From: JBMZCV01 sp049613665 | GTDB lineage: Bacteria; Bacteroidota; Bacteroidia; Chitinophagales; UBA2359 | Assembly: GCA_049613665.1 (NCBI GenBank) | Contig: JBMZCV010000027.1 | Location: 1 to 36,478 of the forward strand | DNA length: 36,478 bases | Direction: 5' to 3' | Notes under the pieces: generated by a model | The model's database searches: none | The model's input: only the letters and a program-made list of their open reading frames with translations | What the model was told of the DNA's origin: nothing | In this document: one piece after another, positions 9,345 through 17,118 of the stretch | How positions within the stretch are numbered: the stretch's first letter is position 1 | Layout: each line of letters opens with the position of its first letter | Translations under genes and position numbers: made by a program

Positions 9345-10472
9345 TTATAACTTATGTCGTTTAAGCAGTTCAATAAACGTTCTTCTTCTAGCATATTTTT
9401 GCTTAATTTCATCAACACGTCCTATAAAAAAATCTTGTTTATCTTCAAAAATAGAAAGGGCTTTCAAATCTACTAAATGTTCAGCTATATGCTTATAATT
9501 TGAAGCCGAACTTTTTAATAACAGTACATCTATACTTTTCCAAATATCGCCTTTCGTTGCTGCTAACTTTTTCATTTTTTTAGTGTGTGCTTTGACTGCT
9601 GCCCTTTGTTTTTTGATATTCCGATTTTCAACTATTGTTTTTATTTGTTGATAAAATTCATCAAATGAAATATATTTTTCAATTGCCCTTTGTTTTTTGC
9701 TAAAATTGGAAAGTTCTTTTTTTAGTGCAAAAACCAAATTAGTTTCGCCATTTAACAGTCGTAATAAAAAATCGTTTTTCGTTTTTGCATCTAAATTGGC
9801 CACTTTCTTTGCAAAATCAACCTTTTTATCATCATCTGTTTCTGAGTAACTTACTGCCGCCGTTGCTATCCAATCTCTATCTATTTCAAAAAAATCAATA
9901 AATTCATTAAGTACAGGAGTTAATTTATTCAAATTGGCTGGAATAAGATGTTGAGGAATGCCTTTTTCGTCATCCATATTCTTATATTGATATTGCTCTT
10001 TCAAAATATGTAGCCAAAAAATGAATAACACACGATAATCACCATTTAGAATATCCTTGCGAAAATTCATAAAATTTGCTAAAAGTCCTTCACCTTCTAT
10101 CCAATCTACATCATCTTCGCTAAAAAACATATCAATCAATACATATTTTCGCTTTTTTGTTACGCTCAAATAATTGTGGTAATGGAAACTAGCTTTGCAA
10201 TCATACTGTTTTAGCTTGTTATAATCGGCCAAATGTGCTGGCAATTTAAGAACTACCCGTCTTGTTCCATAACTTGCATAATACAGCAGCCCATCAAAAT
10301 AACTTAAAACTGCTTGCATCTCATCTACTGGAATGTCGCTATAATTGTAAGTAAAAATAGCCTGATGCCTACTGACACTAGCACGACTCGACCAACTGTT
10401 AATTTCTTTTTTGTCTTCGCTAGAAAGTGGCTTGTCGGCACTATAAAAATCGTAATATTGATATTCGCTCAT
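9345..10472 (-). CDS. Uncharacterised protein of the type found beside SWIM zinc-finger genes
   Basis: This 375-residue soluble protein has no signal peptide or membrane segment. I chose the ATG at 10472 (MSEYQYYDFYSADKPLS). The longer open frame reaches back into the preceding gene and its extra N-terminus is unlike the family. The N-terminus (QYYDFYSADKPLSSEDKKEI), the middle (YFDGLLYYASYGTRRVVLKL) and the C-terminus (SASNYKHIAEHLVDLKAL ... FIGRVDEIKQKYARR) match my memory of a hypothetical family encoded next to SWIM zinc-finger proteins. The C-terminal 130 residues are Lys-rich and helical, possibly coiled coil. No catalytic motif is recognised. It starts 31 bases after the RloB-family gene on the same strand, the last gene of a four-gene cluster. 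The family recollection is from memory and has not been searched. Confidence 0.75.
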   Translation of the reverse strand: MSEYQYYDFYSADKPLSSEDKKEINSWSSRASVSRHQAIFTYNYSDIPVDEMQAVLSYFDGLLYYASYGTRRVVLKLPAHLADYNKLKQYDCKASFHYHNYLSVTKKRKYVLIDMFFSEDDVDWIEGEGLLANFMNFRKDILNGDYRVLFIFWLHILKEQYQYKNMDDEKGIPQHLIPANLNKLTPVLNEFIDFFEIDRDWIATAAVSYSETDDDKKVDFAKKVANLDAKTKNDFLLRLLNGETNLVFALKKELSNFSKKQRAIEKYISFDEFYQQIKTIVENRNIKKQRAAVKAHTKKMKKLAATKGDIWKSIDVLLLKSSASNYKHIAEHLVDLKALSIFEDKQDFFIGRVDEIKQKYARRRTFIELLKRHKL

Positions 10473-10503
10473 TTGTTTTTTTTGTGGAAAGCTAGAATGA
10501 TTT

Positions 10504-11157
10504 TTAAATTGTATTATCTTTTTCTTTGAGAATAGCGTATAAACTTTCTCCCAATAAATAAACATTAGTACTTCCTATATTTAACTCTCCACCAGTATAG
10601 TTATGTCTTGAGTTAATAATTGCTTGTTTTATGAGGCGAGGATGTTTTCGTGAATCGAAGCCACCTTTAATACGACTGTTTACAAAAAATTTCCAAGGCT
10701 TGCAATACGCATTGCCTTCAAAAGAAGGCTTTTCTCTAAAACAATGATAATATAGCCAAACTTCAAAACAAGGATTACTTTGAACTAAAAACCAATCTTT
10801 TCTGTCGTTGCAGACTTTTTTTATTTCCTCAAACTGCGGTTTGCGTGATTCAGTTTTGTCTTTATCAATATCTAAGACTAACCAAACTTCATCGTTTTTT
10901 TGAAAAGTGTATTTGGGATTTGGGTTTTCAGTAGTAGGAATAATAGAGGTTTCTGCTATTTTTAATATTCCTAAAGGTGAATTATCTTCCTCACCTGAAA
11001 GCTCATAAACTTCAACATTAATTCTAGAGTCTTTTATTTTAAAAAACTCAAAGTAATCAAATTCTCTTTTTTTTCCCTCACAGAAAACATAAATGTTTTT
11101 TGCTAATCTTCTTGGAGACTCCTTTTCAAAATGTCTATTATTTCCAATCAACATCAT
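10504..11157 (-). CDS. rloB: RloB-family protein (putative defence effector)
   Basis: This 217-residue protein (216 if the second ATG is used) has the RloB signatures. These are FCEGKKREFDYFEFF near residues 25-39, the acidic LVLDIDKDK at 94-101, and SNPCFEVWLYYH at 127-138. The Glu and paired Asp positions recall a Toprim-like metal site, which suggests nucleic-acid cleavage, but that is inference. RloB (restriction-linked ORF B) proteins are encoded beside ABC/SMC-like ATPases in defence islands. I recall the phage-abortive AbiL pair having the same make-up. Its ATG follows the TAA of the ATPase gene with no bases between (TAA-ATG-ATG), so translation is probably coupled and the two products probably work together. 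Confidence 0.85.
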   Translation of the reverse strand: MMLIGNNRHFEKESPRRLAKNIYVFCEGKKREFDYFEFFKIKDSRINVEVYELSGEEDNSPLGILKIAETSIIPTTENPNPKYTFQKNDEVWLVLDIDKDKTESRKPQFEEIKKVCNDRKDWFLVQSNPCFEVWLYYHCFREKPSFEGNAYCKPWKFFVNSRIKGGFDSRKHPRLIKQAIINSRHNYTGGELNIGSTNVYLLGESLYAILKEKDNTI

Positions 11158-12504
11158 TTAGTACCAATTTAAGTCTTGTAAGTTAGATAAAAATGGAATA
11201 GAACCATAACGGCCATTTAAATAACCCTTTTGTATATCAGTAGTTTTATGTTCTTTAAAATCGCTTAAAGGATATAAGTCTGTTGAGCCAAATCTATCTT
11301 TCTCTGCAAACCATATTTCATCTTGCCTAAAAATCTTTTGGTCTAACAAATTAGATTCATGAGTGGAAAAAATTAATTGCCCTTTAGTATGAATATCTAA
11401 AGAAAATTTCTTGATAAGTTTTTTAATAAGTAATGGATGAATACTTCTTTCTATTTCATCAATGATATATACTTTTTGTTGTGAAGCAACATTTTTGAAA
11501 GCAGGGACAAAATCAAGCAAACGTATTGTACCATCAGATTCATCTTCTAAATCAAACAAAATATCTTTTATGTTTTCATTTGAATGACCTATTTTTAATT
11601 GTTTTACTATAATATTTTCGTTTTCTTTTGAGAGAAACAGTTCATTATTATGATTTCGTAGAGCTATCATTTTTTCTGGTGACTTTTCCACCGCTTCTAC
11701 CAAAAAATCAAAATTATCTTTTGCATCTTTTCCAAGAAAAGCCCTTAGTTCTGTTTTATCAGTTCTTAAAGATGTAATACCAATGCCAAAAGAACTTATC
11801 ATATCTTCGGCATACTTTTTAAAATTTGAGTCTATATCAATTTTATGTGCAAGTGCTCTTAATTTTGAGTTCGGTGTGATAATTTGGAGTGTTTTTTCAA
11901 ACCATTTATAAGCTTTTTTTACATCTTTCAAAAAAATGTTATTCCTATTCGCTATTAATTTAAAAATAGGCTTATCTGCTTTTATTAATTCTTCAAGCAA
12001 AACTGCTTTTAACACTTGACTTTTTGTATCATTTTCAAAATCATCTAAAAATGTAACGCTTGTTATACCTTTGTTGTCTGTTTTTCGCTCAAAAATAAGT
12101 TTATCTGCTTCTAATCCTAAACCAGATTGATATAACTCTTCGGTTATTATTATATTTTCTAAAATTTCTATGCCATAATAAAAGGCAATGTTATCTTGAA
12201 GAAACTCTACGGCAAGAGTTTGTTTTTTATTATGTTCTTTGCTGTGAAATTTAAATTGAGCTTGTTTTAGTTTGAAAGGTATTTCCTCTTCTTCAACAAG
12301 CTCTTGAAATAGTTGTAAAGCATTAACTAAGTTGGATTTACCAGCACCATTTGCTCCATAAATAGCTGCCATCTTAAGCAACTCAAAATTTTGTATTTTA
12401 TATCTATGATTATTAAGTGTTTTTAAGCGTTTATAGGGAAACATATTAAATTCCTTTCTATTGCCAAAAGAAAAGACATTTTCAATAATAAATCTAATTA
12501 ACAT
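11158..12504 (-). CDS. SMC/ABC-like AAA-family ATPase paired with RloB
   Basis: This 448-residue ATPase has the Walker A motif GANGAGKS at residues 50-57 soon after an N-terminal beta-strand start (FIIENVFSFGNRKEF). A coiled or helical insert follows. DESDGTIRLLDF at 321-332 occupies the ABC-signature region. The Walker B motif with catalytic Glu is VYIIDE at 345-350, followed by HP. The switch-like motif FSTHESNLLD is at 379-388. This is the layout of COG1106/AAA_21-type ATPases that sense and gate effectors in anti-phage systems. The C-terminus (DLYPLSDFK ... LNGRYGSIPFL) is typical of the same group. It directly abuts the RloB-family gene. Which trigger it senses cannot be read from sequence. 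Confidence 0.88.
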   Translation of the reverse strand: MLIRFIIENVFSFGNRKEFNMFPYKRLKTLNNHRYKIQNFELLKMAAIYGANGAGKSNLVNALQLFQELVEEEEIPFKLKQAQFKFHSKEHNKKQTLAVEFLQDNIAFYYGIEILENIIITEELYQSGLGLEADKLIFERKTDNKGITSVTFLDDFENDTKSQVLKAVLLEELIKADKPIFKLIANRNNIFLKDVKKAYKWFEKTLQIITPNSKLRALAHKIDIDSNFKKYAEDMISSFGIGITSLRTDKTELRAFLGKDAKDNFDFLVEAVEKSPEKMIALRNHNNELFLSKENENIIVKQLKIGHSNENIKDILFDLEDESDGTIRLLDFVPAFKNVASQQKVYIIDEIERSIHPLLIKKLIKKFSLDIHTKGQLIFSTHESNLLDQKIFRQDEIWFAEKDRFGSTDLYPLSDFKEHKTTDIQKGYLNGRYGSIPFLSNLQDLNWY

Positions 12505-12623
12505 CTTTGGATTTTATTTAAGTGTTTTTTTTACAGGAATATAAGGAAAGTTTAAAAAAACTCCAAATTTTAAGTGTGTATTTATAGTTTTATGTGAAAA
12601 AAAATCGCCAAGATATTTTTTCC

Positions 12624-13040
12624 CTACAACAGTTCCTCCGCCATATTTTCTCTAAAATCCTTATTTCGCTCTGCCAAATCAAGTATCAAATCAACAATTT
12701 CTTTCTTTTTTAGGCGTTTTAAAGTTGCTTTAATGATACGGAGACTACTATCCTCCGTGTTTGAGGAGAGCGTATTATTTTCTTTGATATGATAAAATAC
12801 CGCTACTTCATGTTTACAATAAGCCCCCCAATCATACGGACAACTACACGAACTTTCTACAATTTCTAGTGAATTGTTAAGTCTTACAGATACACTATAA
12901 TTCTTTGTACCAGAAACAACAGCAGAGTATCGGCCGTGAGTGACTTGCAATACGTTTTGAATATAATGATTCTTGAAATAGCTGCGGCCTCTTTTTACAA
13001 TTTTGCTTTCTATTTCTTTTTCGAAATTGAATAAATTCAT
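12624..13040 (-). CDS. Short SWIM zinc-finger protein
   Basis: This 138-residue protein has a SWIM zinc finger, CSCPYDWGAYCKHEVAVF (Cys65-x-Cys67-x7-Cys75-x-His77). It is preceded by the usual N-terminal beta-rich segment (RGRSYFKNHYIQNV ... YSVSVRL). SWIM fingers bind DNA or proteins. The helical C-terminal part (KKKEIVDLILDLAERNKDF) matches the point in longer SWIM proteins, as I recall them, where several hundred more residues follow. Here a TAG stops it, and the next frame downstream closes within about 40 bases. It may therefore be a natural short form or a C-terminally truncated remnant. It lies 119 bases before the ATPase gene and 83 bases after the rhomboid gene, all on the minus strand. 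Confidence 0.82.
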   Translation of the reverse strand: MNLFNFEKEIESKIVKRGRSYFKNHYIQNVLQVTHGRYSAVVSGTKNYSVSVRLNNSLEIVESSCSCPYDWGAYCKHEVAVFYHIKENNTLSSNTEDSSLRIIKATLKRLKKKEIVDLILDLAERNKDFRENMAEELL

Positions 13041-13100
13041 AACATAAACATTTTTTATTTTTTATATTCTGGGAATTTTTGGCTAAAAAAGCATTTTTTC

Positions 13101-13124
13101 ACTAAAAACTAAAAACTAAAAACT
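13101..13124. repeat. Short 7-bp tandem repeat
   Basis: ACTAAAA is repeated in tandem (about three and a half copies) just beyond the stop codon of the rhomboid gene. Immediately before it, at 13071-13100, is a partial family S core (GAATTTTTGGCTAAAAAAGC). Confidence 0.6.
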
Positions 13125-13905
13125 ATTCTTCCTCTTTTTTCTTTGGCACAATATGGTAAGTGATGTCCCAATTATCGTTGGGTTGAAAAAATTTAGGTGT
13201 TTCTTTTTCTTGTGGTTTCCAAAATGGGTCTCCAACAATAGTTTGTGGATTTTCGGCTTCCTCAAATTCCCAATCATAATAAAACGGTTTTGGCACATCT
13301 ACATTTCTATAATAATATGCCCCTAAAGTGCCTGCTACTGCACCAGCCAAGTGTCCTTCCCACGAAACACCTTCTTGAATAGGGAGGAGGCCCCAAACGA
13401 TACTGCCATACAAAAAAGCTACCAATAAAGCGAGAGCAATAGCTCGTATATCGTTGCGAATGAGGCCGCTAAAAAAGATGAAAAATGCTAATCCGTAAAC
13501 GATGCCGCTCGCTCCAATATGATAAGATGTGCTAGAAGAAATAACCCAAATGCCGATTCCGCTCAAAATATAAATGATGCCGAGCAAACCCCAAAAAGCT
13601 TTTCGATAGCTGTGAAAAACGATGAAACCCATCACGAGTAGTGGCACAGTATTGGAAAAAAGATGAGCAAAATTTCCGAGAATACTGTATGAGCCAGTTG
13701 GCCTAGCACCACCATGAATGAGTGGATAAAACAAAATGCCTTTTAGCCCTGAAATGGTGCGTGGCAAAACGCCCAGCTCATGGAGCGGCAAGTTGAAAGC
13801 CAATTCGGTCAGTTTGACGAGCCATAAAATGCTCACCAACAAAAGTGGAATAAAAAAACTATCTTTTATTCGTTGTCGTTCTATTTCTACTGCAGTTCGT
13901 GTCAT
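13123..13905 (-). CDS. Rhomboid-family intramembrane serine protease
   Basis: This 260-residue polytopic membrane protein has the rhomboid features. FAHLFSN (His81, Asn85) is in TM2. The catalytic Ser is in GASGIVYG (Ser133) and the catalytic His is in EGHLAGAVAG (His185). I take the ATG at 13905; an upstream TTG would add only two residues. After the last membrane helix there is a roughly 60-residue hydrophilic tail rich in Trp, Pro and acidic residues, ending KKKEEE. Rhomboids cleave transmembrane proteins within the bilayer, and the substrate here is unknown. It follows the rel gene by 58 bases on the same strand, so it is probably co-transcribed or read through from it. Confidence 0.92.
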   Translation of the reverse strand: MTRTAVEIERQRIKDSFFIPLLLVSILWLVKLTELAFNLPLHELGVLPRTISGLKGILFYPLIHGGARPTGSYSILGNFAHLFSNTVPLLVMGFIVFHSYRKAFWGLLGIIYILSGIGIWVISSSTSYHIGASGIVYGLAFFIFFSGLIRNDIRAIALALLVAFLYGSIVWGLLPIQEGVSWEGHLAGAVAGTLGAYYYRNVDVPKPFYYDWEFEEAENPQTIVGDPFWKPQEKETPKFFQPNDNWDITYHIVPKKKEEE

Positions 13906-13963
13906 AATCAATGAAACAAAAAAAAAGGGCGTAAAGGTTCATTTTTAGTAAGGACAAGATTTT

Positions 13964-16195
13964 TTATATCAAGCGTTTTACAGCATAAATGCCATCAACT
14001 TCTTTCAACTTTTTAGTGAGCATTTTTATCTCCTTGTTTGTTTTGGCATATACTTGCAGTTCGCCCGTAAAAATACCATCTTTGGCATTGAGCGAAATGG
14101 CACGCATGTTTATTTTTAGCTCGCTCGAAATAATACTCGTAATTTTGTTTACTAAACCGACATCATCTATACCATTGATACTCAATTTTGCCAAAAATAA
14201 AACGTTTTCGCTTTGTCTTGCCCATTTTATCGAAGCTACTCGATATGGATAGCGAGTTTTCAAATCTTTGGCATTTGGGCAGTCGTTGCGGTGAATGCGA
14301 ATGCCTTTTCCTATTGTTACAAAGCCGAAAACATCATCGCCAGCCACAGGCGAACAGCAGCGGCCAATGCTATAATCTACCTTATCGGCAAAACCACCAA
14401 AAATGCTGATTTCGGCATCGCCAAAATCTGATGCTCCAATTTCTTCACTTGTTTGCGAATAGCTTTTATTTTCTAAACCAATAGGTTTTCCTTGTCGCTG
14501 AAGCATAATTTTTTCACCCTGAAATTGCAGTTTTTTCAGCTCATTCAAATCGAAAGTTTTGGTAGCAATAGCATGATGAAAGTCTAAAGAATCTTGATAA
14601 CGAAAATGATGCACTAATTCATTGATGATATTTTTGTTGTAAGGCAATTTTAAAGCCCTTAGTTTTCGTTCTAGCGTTTCTTTTCCGTCTTCTGCAATTT
14701 TTCGTTTTTCATTTTTCAGATACGACTTTATCTTTGTTCTTGCACGGCTTGTTACTGTAAAATCTAGCCATTCTTCATTTGGATGTTGCTTTTTGGTGGT
14801 AATAATCTCTACTTGGTCACCATTTTTTAGCTTATGTGAAATTGGCCGCAAACGACCATCAATTTTTGCCCCTACACATTTACAACCTACATCTGTATGA
14901 ATAGCAAAAGCAAAATCTAAAACAGAAGATTCGGCACGCAAATTTCTTAAATCGCCTTTTGGTGTAAACACATAAATTTCGTTTTCATACAAATTGTGGC
15001 GAAAATCATTGAGAAAATCTATTGGATTTGAATCTGGATTGTTGAGCGATTCGCTAACTGCTTTTAGCCATTCGTCAAATTTGTTATCGCCTTTGCCGCC
15101 TTTATATTTCCAGTGAGCTGCCACCCCTTTTTCTGCTATTTCGTCCATGCGTTTAGTACGCACTTGCACTTCTACCCATTTTCCTTGTGGCCCCATTACT
15201 GTAATATGCAACGATTCGTAGCCATTGCTTTTCGGACTCGACACCCAATCTCGCAGGCGTGATACTTTTGGCGTATATTGCGAAGTGATGATAGAATAAA
15301 TATTCCAGCAAGCTTCTCGCTCTTTTTCTAAAGGAACATCTACCACAATTCTGATAGCAAAAAGGTCGTAAATATCTTCAAAAGGCACTTGCTTTTTCCT
15401 GATTTTGTTGCCGATAGAAAAAATGTGTTTTGGGCGGCCAAAGATTCTAAAGTTTTTTATATCTCCTTGCTCCAATTTTCTTTTTACTGGATTAATAAAA
15501 TTTCTGATATAAGCTTCACGGCTTCTTTTCGTAACTTGTAGCTTTTCTTTAATTTCATAATACAACTCTCGATTAGCATACTTCATCGACAAGTCTTCTA
15601 GCTCCGATTTGATTCGATACAAACCCAAACGGTGAGCAATAGGAGCATACAAATACAAGGTAAGGTCGCCGATTCGTTTTTGCTTGTGAGCGGGCATCGC
15701 TTCCATTGTTCGCATATTGTGCAAGCGGTCAGCCAACTTTACCAATACCACTCGTATATCTTCTCCAAGTGTTAGCAAGAGTTTTTTAAAGTTTTCGGCA
15801 TTTTTTGTAACCTCACGCTTATCAAATAAGCCATCAATTTTTGTCAAACCATCAACGATATTAGCCATTGTTTTATCAAACTCTCGTTCAATGTCTTCCA
15901 AAGTCCATTCGGTATCTTCTACTACATCGTGCAACAAAGCTGCCGAAACCGAAGTTGAGCCTAAGCCAATTTCTACGCCCACAATGCGAGCCACCTCAAT
16001 AGGATGTGTAATATAAGGCTTGCCACTTTTGCGGTAAGTGCCTTCATGTGCTTTCAGAGCAATTTGAAACGCTTTATCTACAAGTTCTTGTCCAGATTTG
16101 CTGATGAGTTCCGAAGCTTCAAGCATTTCTTCATACTGTATCTCAATTGCTATTAATTCTGCTTTCGTATATGTTTTAGGAGGTAATGTAGTCAT
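13964..16195 (-). CDS. rel: Bifunctional (p)ppGpp synthetase/hydrolase, RelA/SpoT family
   Basis: This 743-residue stringent-response enzyme makes (p)ppGpp from GTP/GDP and ATP, and hydrolyses it. The HD hydrolase domain is intact: His64 in YITHPIEVA, His89-Asp90 in ALLHDVVEDT, and Asp156 in LADRLHNMRT. The synthetase domain has DIYDLFAIRIVV, SNGYESLHITVMG and the catalytic Glu in VEVQVRT. Then come a TGS domain (YVFTPKGDLRNL ... LKNGDQVEI), a zinc-finger-like region with paired Cys (GRCCSPVAGDDV) and a C-terminal ACT domain (LAKLSINGIDDVGLVNKI). The presence of both active sites fits the single long Rel of Bacteroidota. It is the first gene of a minus-strand run, with rhomboid and the SWIM cluster downstream. 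Its upstream region is shared divergently with the giant exported protein. Confidence 0.96.
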   Translation of the reverse strand: MTTLPPKTYTKAELIAIEIQYEEMLEASELISKSGQELVDKAFQIALKAHEGTYRKSGKPYITHPIEVARIVGVEIGLGSTSVSAALLHDVVEDTEWTLEDIEREFDKTMANIVDGLTKIDGLFDKREVTKNAENFKKLLLTLGEDIRVVLVKLADRLHNMRTMEAMPAHKQKRIGDLTLYLYAPIAHRLGLYRIKSELEDLSMKYANRELYYEIKEKLQVTKRSREAYIRNFINPVKRKLEQGDIKNFRIFGRPKHIFSIGNKIRKKQVPFEDIYDLFAIRIVVDVPLEKEREACWNIYSIITSQYTPKVSRLRDWVSSPKSNGYESLHITVMGPQGKWVEVQVRTKRMDEIAEKGVAAHWKYKGGKGDNKFDEWLKAVSESLNNPDSNPIDFLNDFRHNLYENEIYVFTPKGDLRNLRAESSVLDFAFAIHTDVGCKCVGAKIDGRLRPISHKLKNGDQVEIITTKKQHPNEEWLDFTVTSRARTKIKSYLKNEKRKIAEDGKETLERKLRALKLPYNKNIINELVHHFRYQDSLDFHHAIATKTFDLNELKKLQFQGEKIMLQRQGKPIGLENKSYSQTSEEIGASDFGDAEISIFGGFADKVDYSIGRCCSPVAGDDVFGFVTIGKGIRIHRNDCPNAKDLKTRYPYRVASIKWARQSENVLFLAKLSINGIDDVGLVNKITSIISSELKINMRAISLNAKDGIFTGELQVYAKTNKEIKMLTKKLKEVDGIYAVKRLI

Positions 16196-16417
16196 AAATT
16201 ACGTTTTGTTGTTTTGGGGTCTCAAAATAAGTGTTCAAATGTCTTGCGTAATATTGCTATTTTTATGAAAAACCTAGAATAAAAAATAAGCCTACATTAT
16301 TTTTCATAACAGCATTATTCCAATTCATACACTAAAATAGTAAAAAAAATTATAGGATTCTTTTTTTGCCTCAAAAAATCGTAGTTTCAAGATGCTAATT
16401 TGCCTTTGTTTTGTTTT

Positions 16418-16500
16418 TAGTAATTGCTTATGTTGTAATGGTTTTGACTAAACAATTACTGATTTCTCAAAAAACATACCTAAACAATTACATTTTTTGT
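16418..16500 (+). repeat. Dispersed intergenic repeat, family S, copy 2 (diverged)
   Basis: It is colinear with 4751-4830: TAGTAATTGCTTATGTTGTA, GGTTTTGACTAAACA, TTTCTCAAAA, then CCTAAACAATTACATTTTTT. Confidence 0.6.
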
Positions 16501-16909
16501 AGCTCAAATGTAGTTAGTTTTAAAATAAAAAAGAATGGATAAACATCTTCATTTTTTTGCTGTTGTAATGTTATCCTTTCAAAATGCCTACCATCTTATG
16601 TTGTATGTATTCTAAATTTCGTAAACCAAGAAATGCGATAACGTAAATAATTACCAAAAATGATTCATTTTACATTTCTGTTGTATTTCGTTTTCTTTCT
16701 AAAAAATGATTTACCTAAATTGATAGTATATTTGCAAAGCATTTCTAATTTTTAGCCACCTAAAAGTAAAGAAAATGACAATCTGTGAAATAATATCAAC
16801 AAATTGTCAAAAAAAGTAGCTTTTATAAGCTATTTTTGGAATAAAAAACTCGTTATAAAAGTATTAAATATCAAACACTCATAAATATAGCCTATTTGGG
16901 TTGCTAACG

Positions 16910-17029
16910 TATCGAAAATAAGTATGTTAGCTTCGATAAAAAGGCAATTTATTTTTAATATTTGACTAATAAATATTAGGACAAATATACGCCATAAAAT
17001 GCCTTTATGCTAATAGTGCTTGAAACGTC
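16910..17029 (+). repeat. Dispersed intergenic repeat, family A, degenerate copy
   Basis: The hairpin half (TTGCTAACGTATCG ... AAGTATGTTAGCTTCGAT) and the tail half (GCTAATAGTGCTTGAAACG) are both recognisable but are separated by about 55 extra A/T-rich bases. It ends about 90 bases before the giant gene. Confidence 0.45.
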
Positions 17030-17118
17030 CCTAACTAATCAAACTATAAAAACATTTCATTACAAATATGTTAAAACTGCTACTACTAAAACAGAAAAAC
17101 TTCAATAAAACCTATACC

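Larger units (their letters stand above)
16196..17118. other. Long divergent intergenic region before the giant gene
   Basis: These about 920 bases contain no convincing gene. They hold repeat copies of family S (16418-16500) and a degenerate family A (16910-17029). They also hold an imperfect inverted repeat (TTATGAAAAA at 16263-16272 with TTTTTCATAA at 16300-16309, extendable outward to about 16251-16318) and a TATATTTG box at 16727-16734 that could be a -7 element. An in-frame ATG at 17068 would extend the giant protein by 17 residues, but those residues do not improve the signal peptide. Confidence 0.55.

Noticed and set aside
10473..10565. A longer N-terminus (31 extra residues) for the 375-residue protein
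   Set aside because: It overlaps the end of the RloB-family gene and its residues do not resemble the family N-terminus, which starts at the ATG at 10472.
16251..16318. Imperfect inverted repeat as a second MITE
   Set aside because: The arms are uneven by three bases and I find no flanking target duplication. It may be only an A/T-rich hairpin.
17068..17118. An upstream in-frame ATG for the giant protein
   Set aside because: The added 17 residues (MLKLLLLKQKNFNKTYT) put charged residues ahead of an already complete signal peptide starting at 17119.
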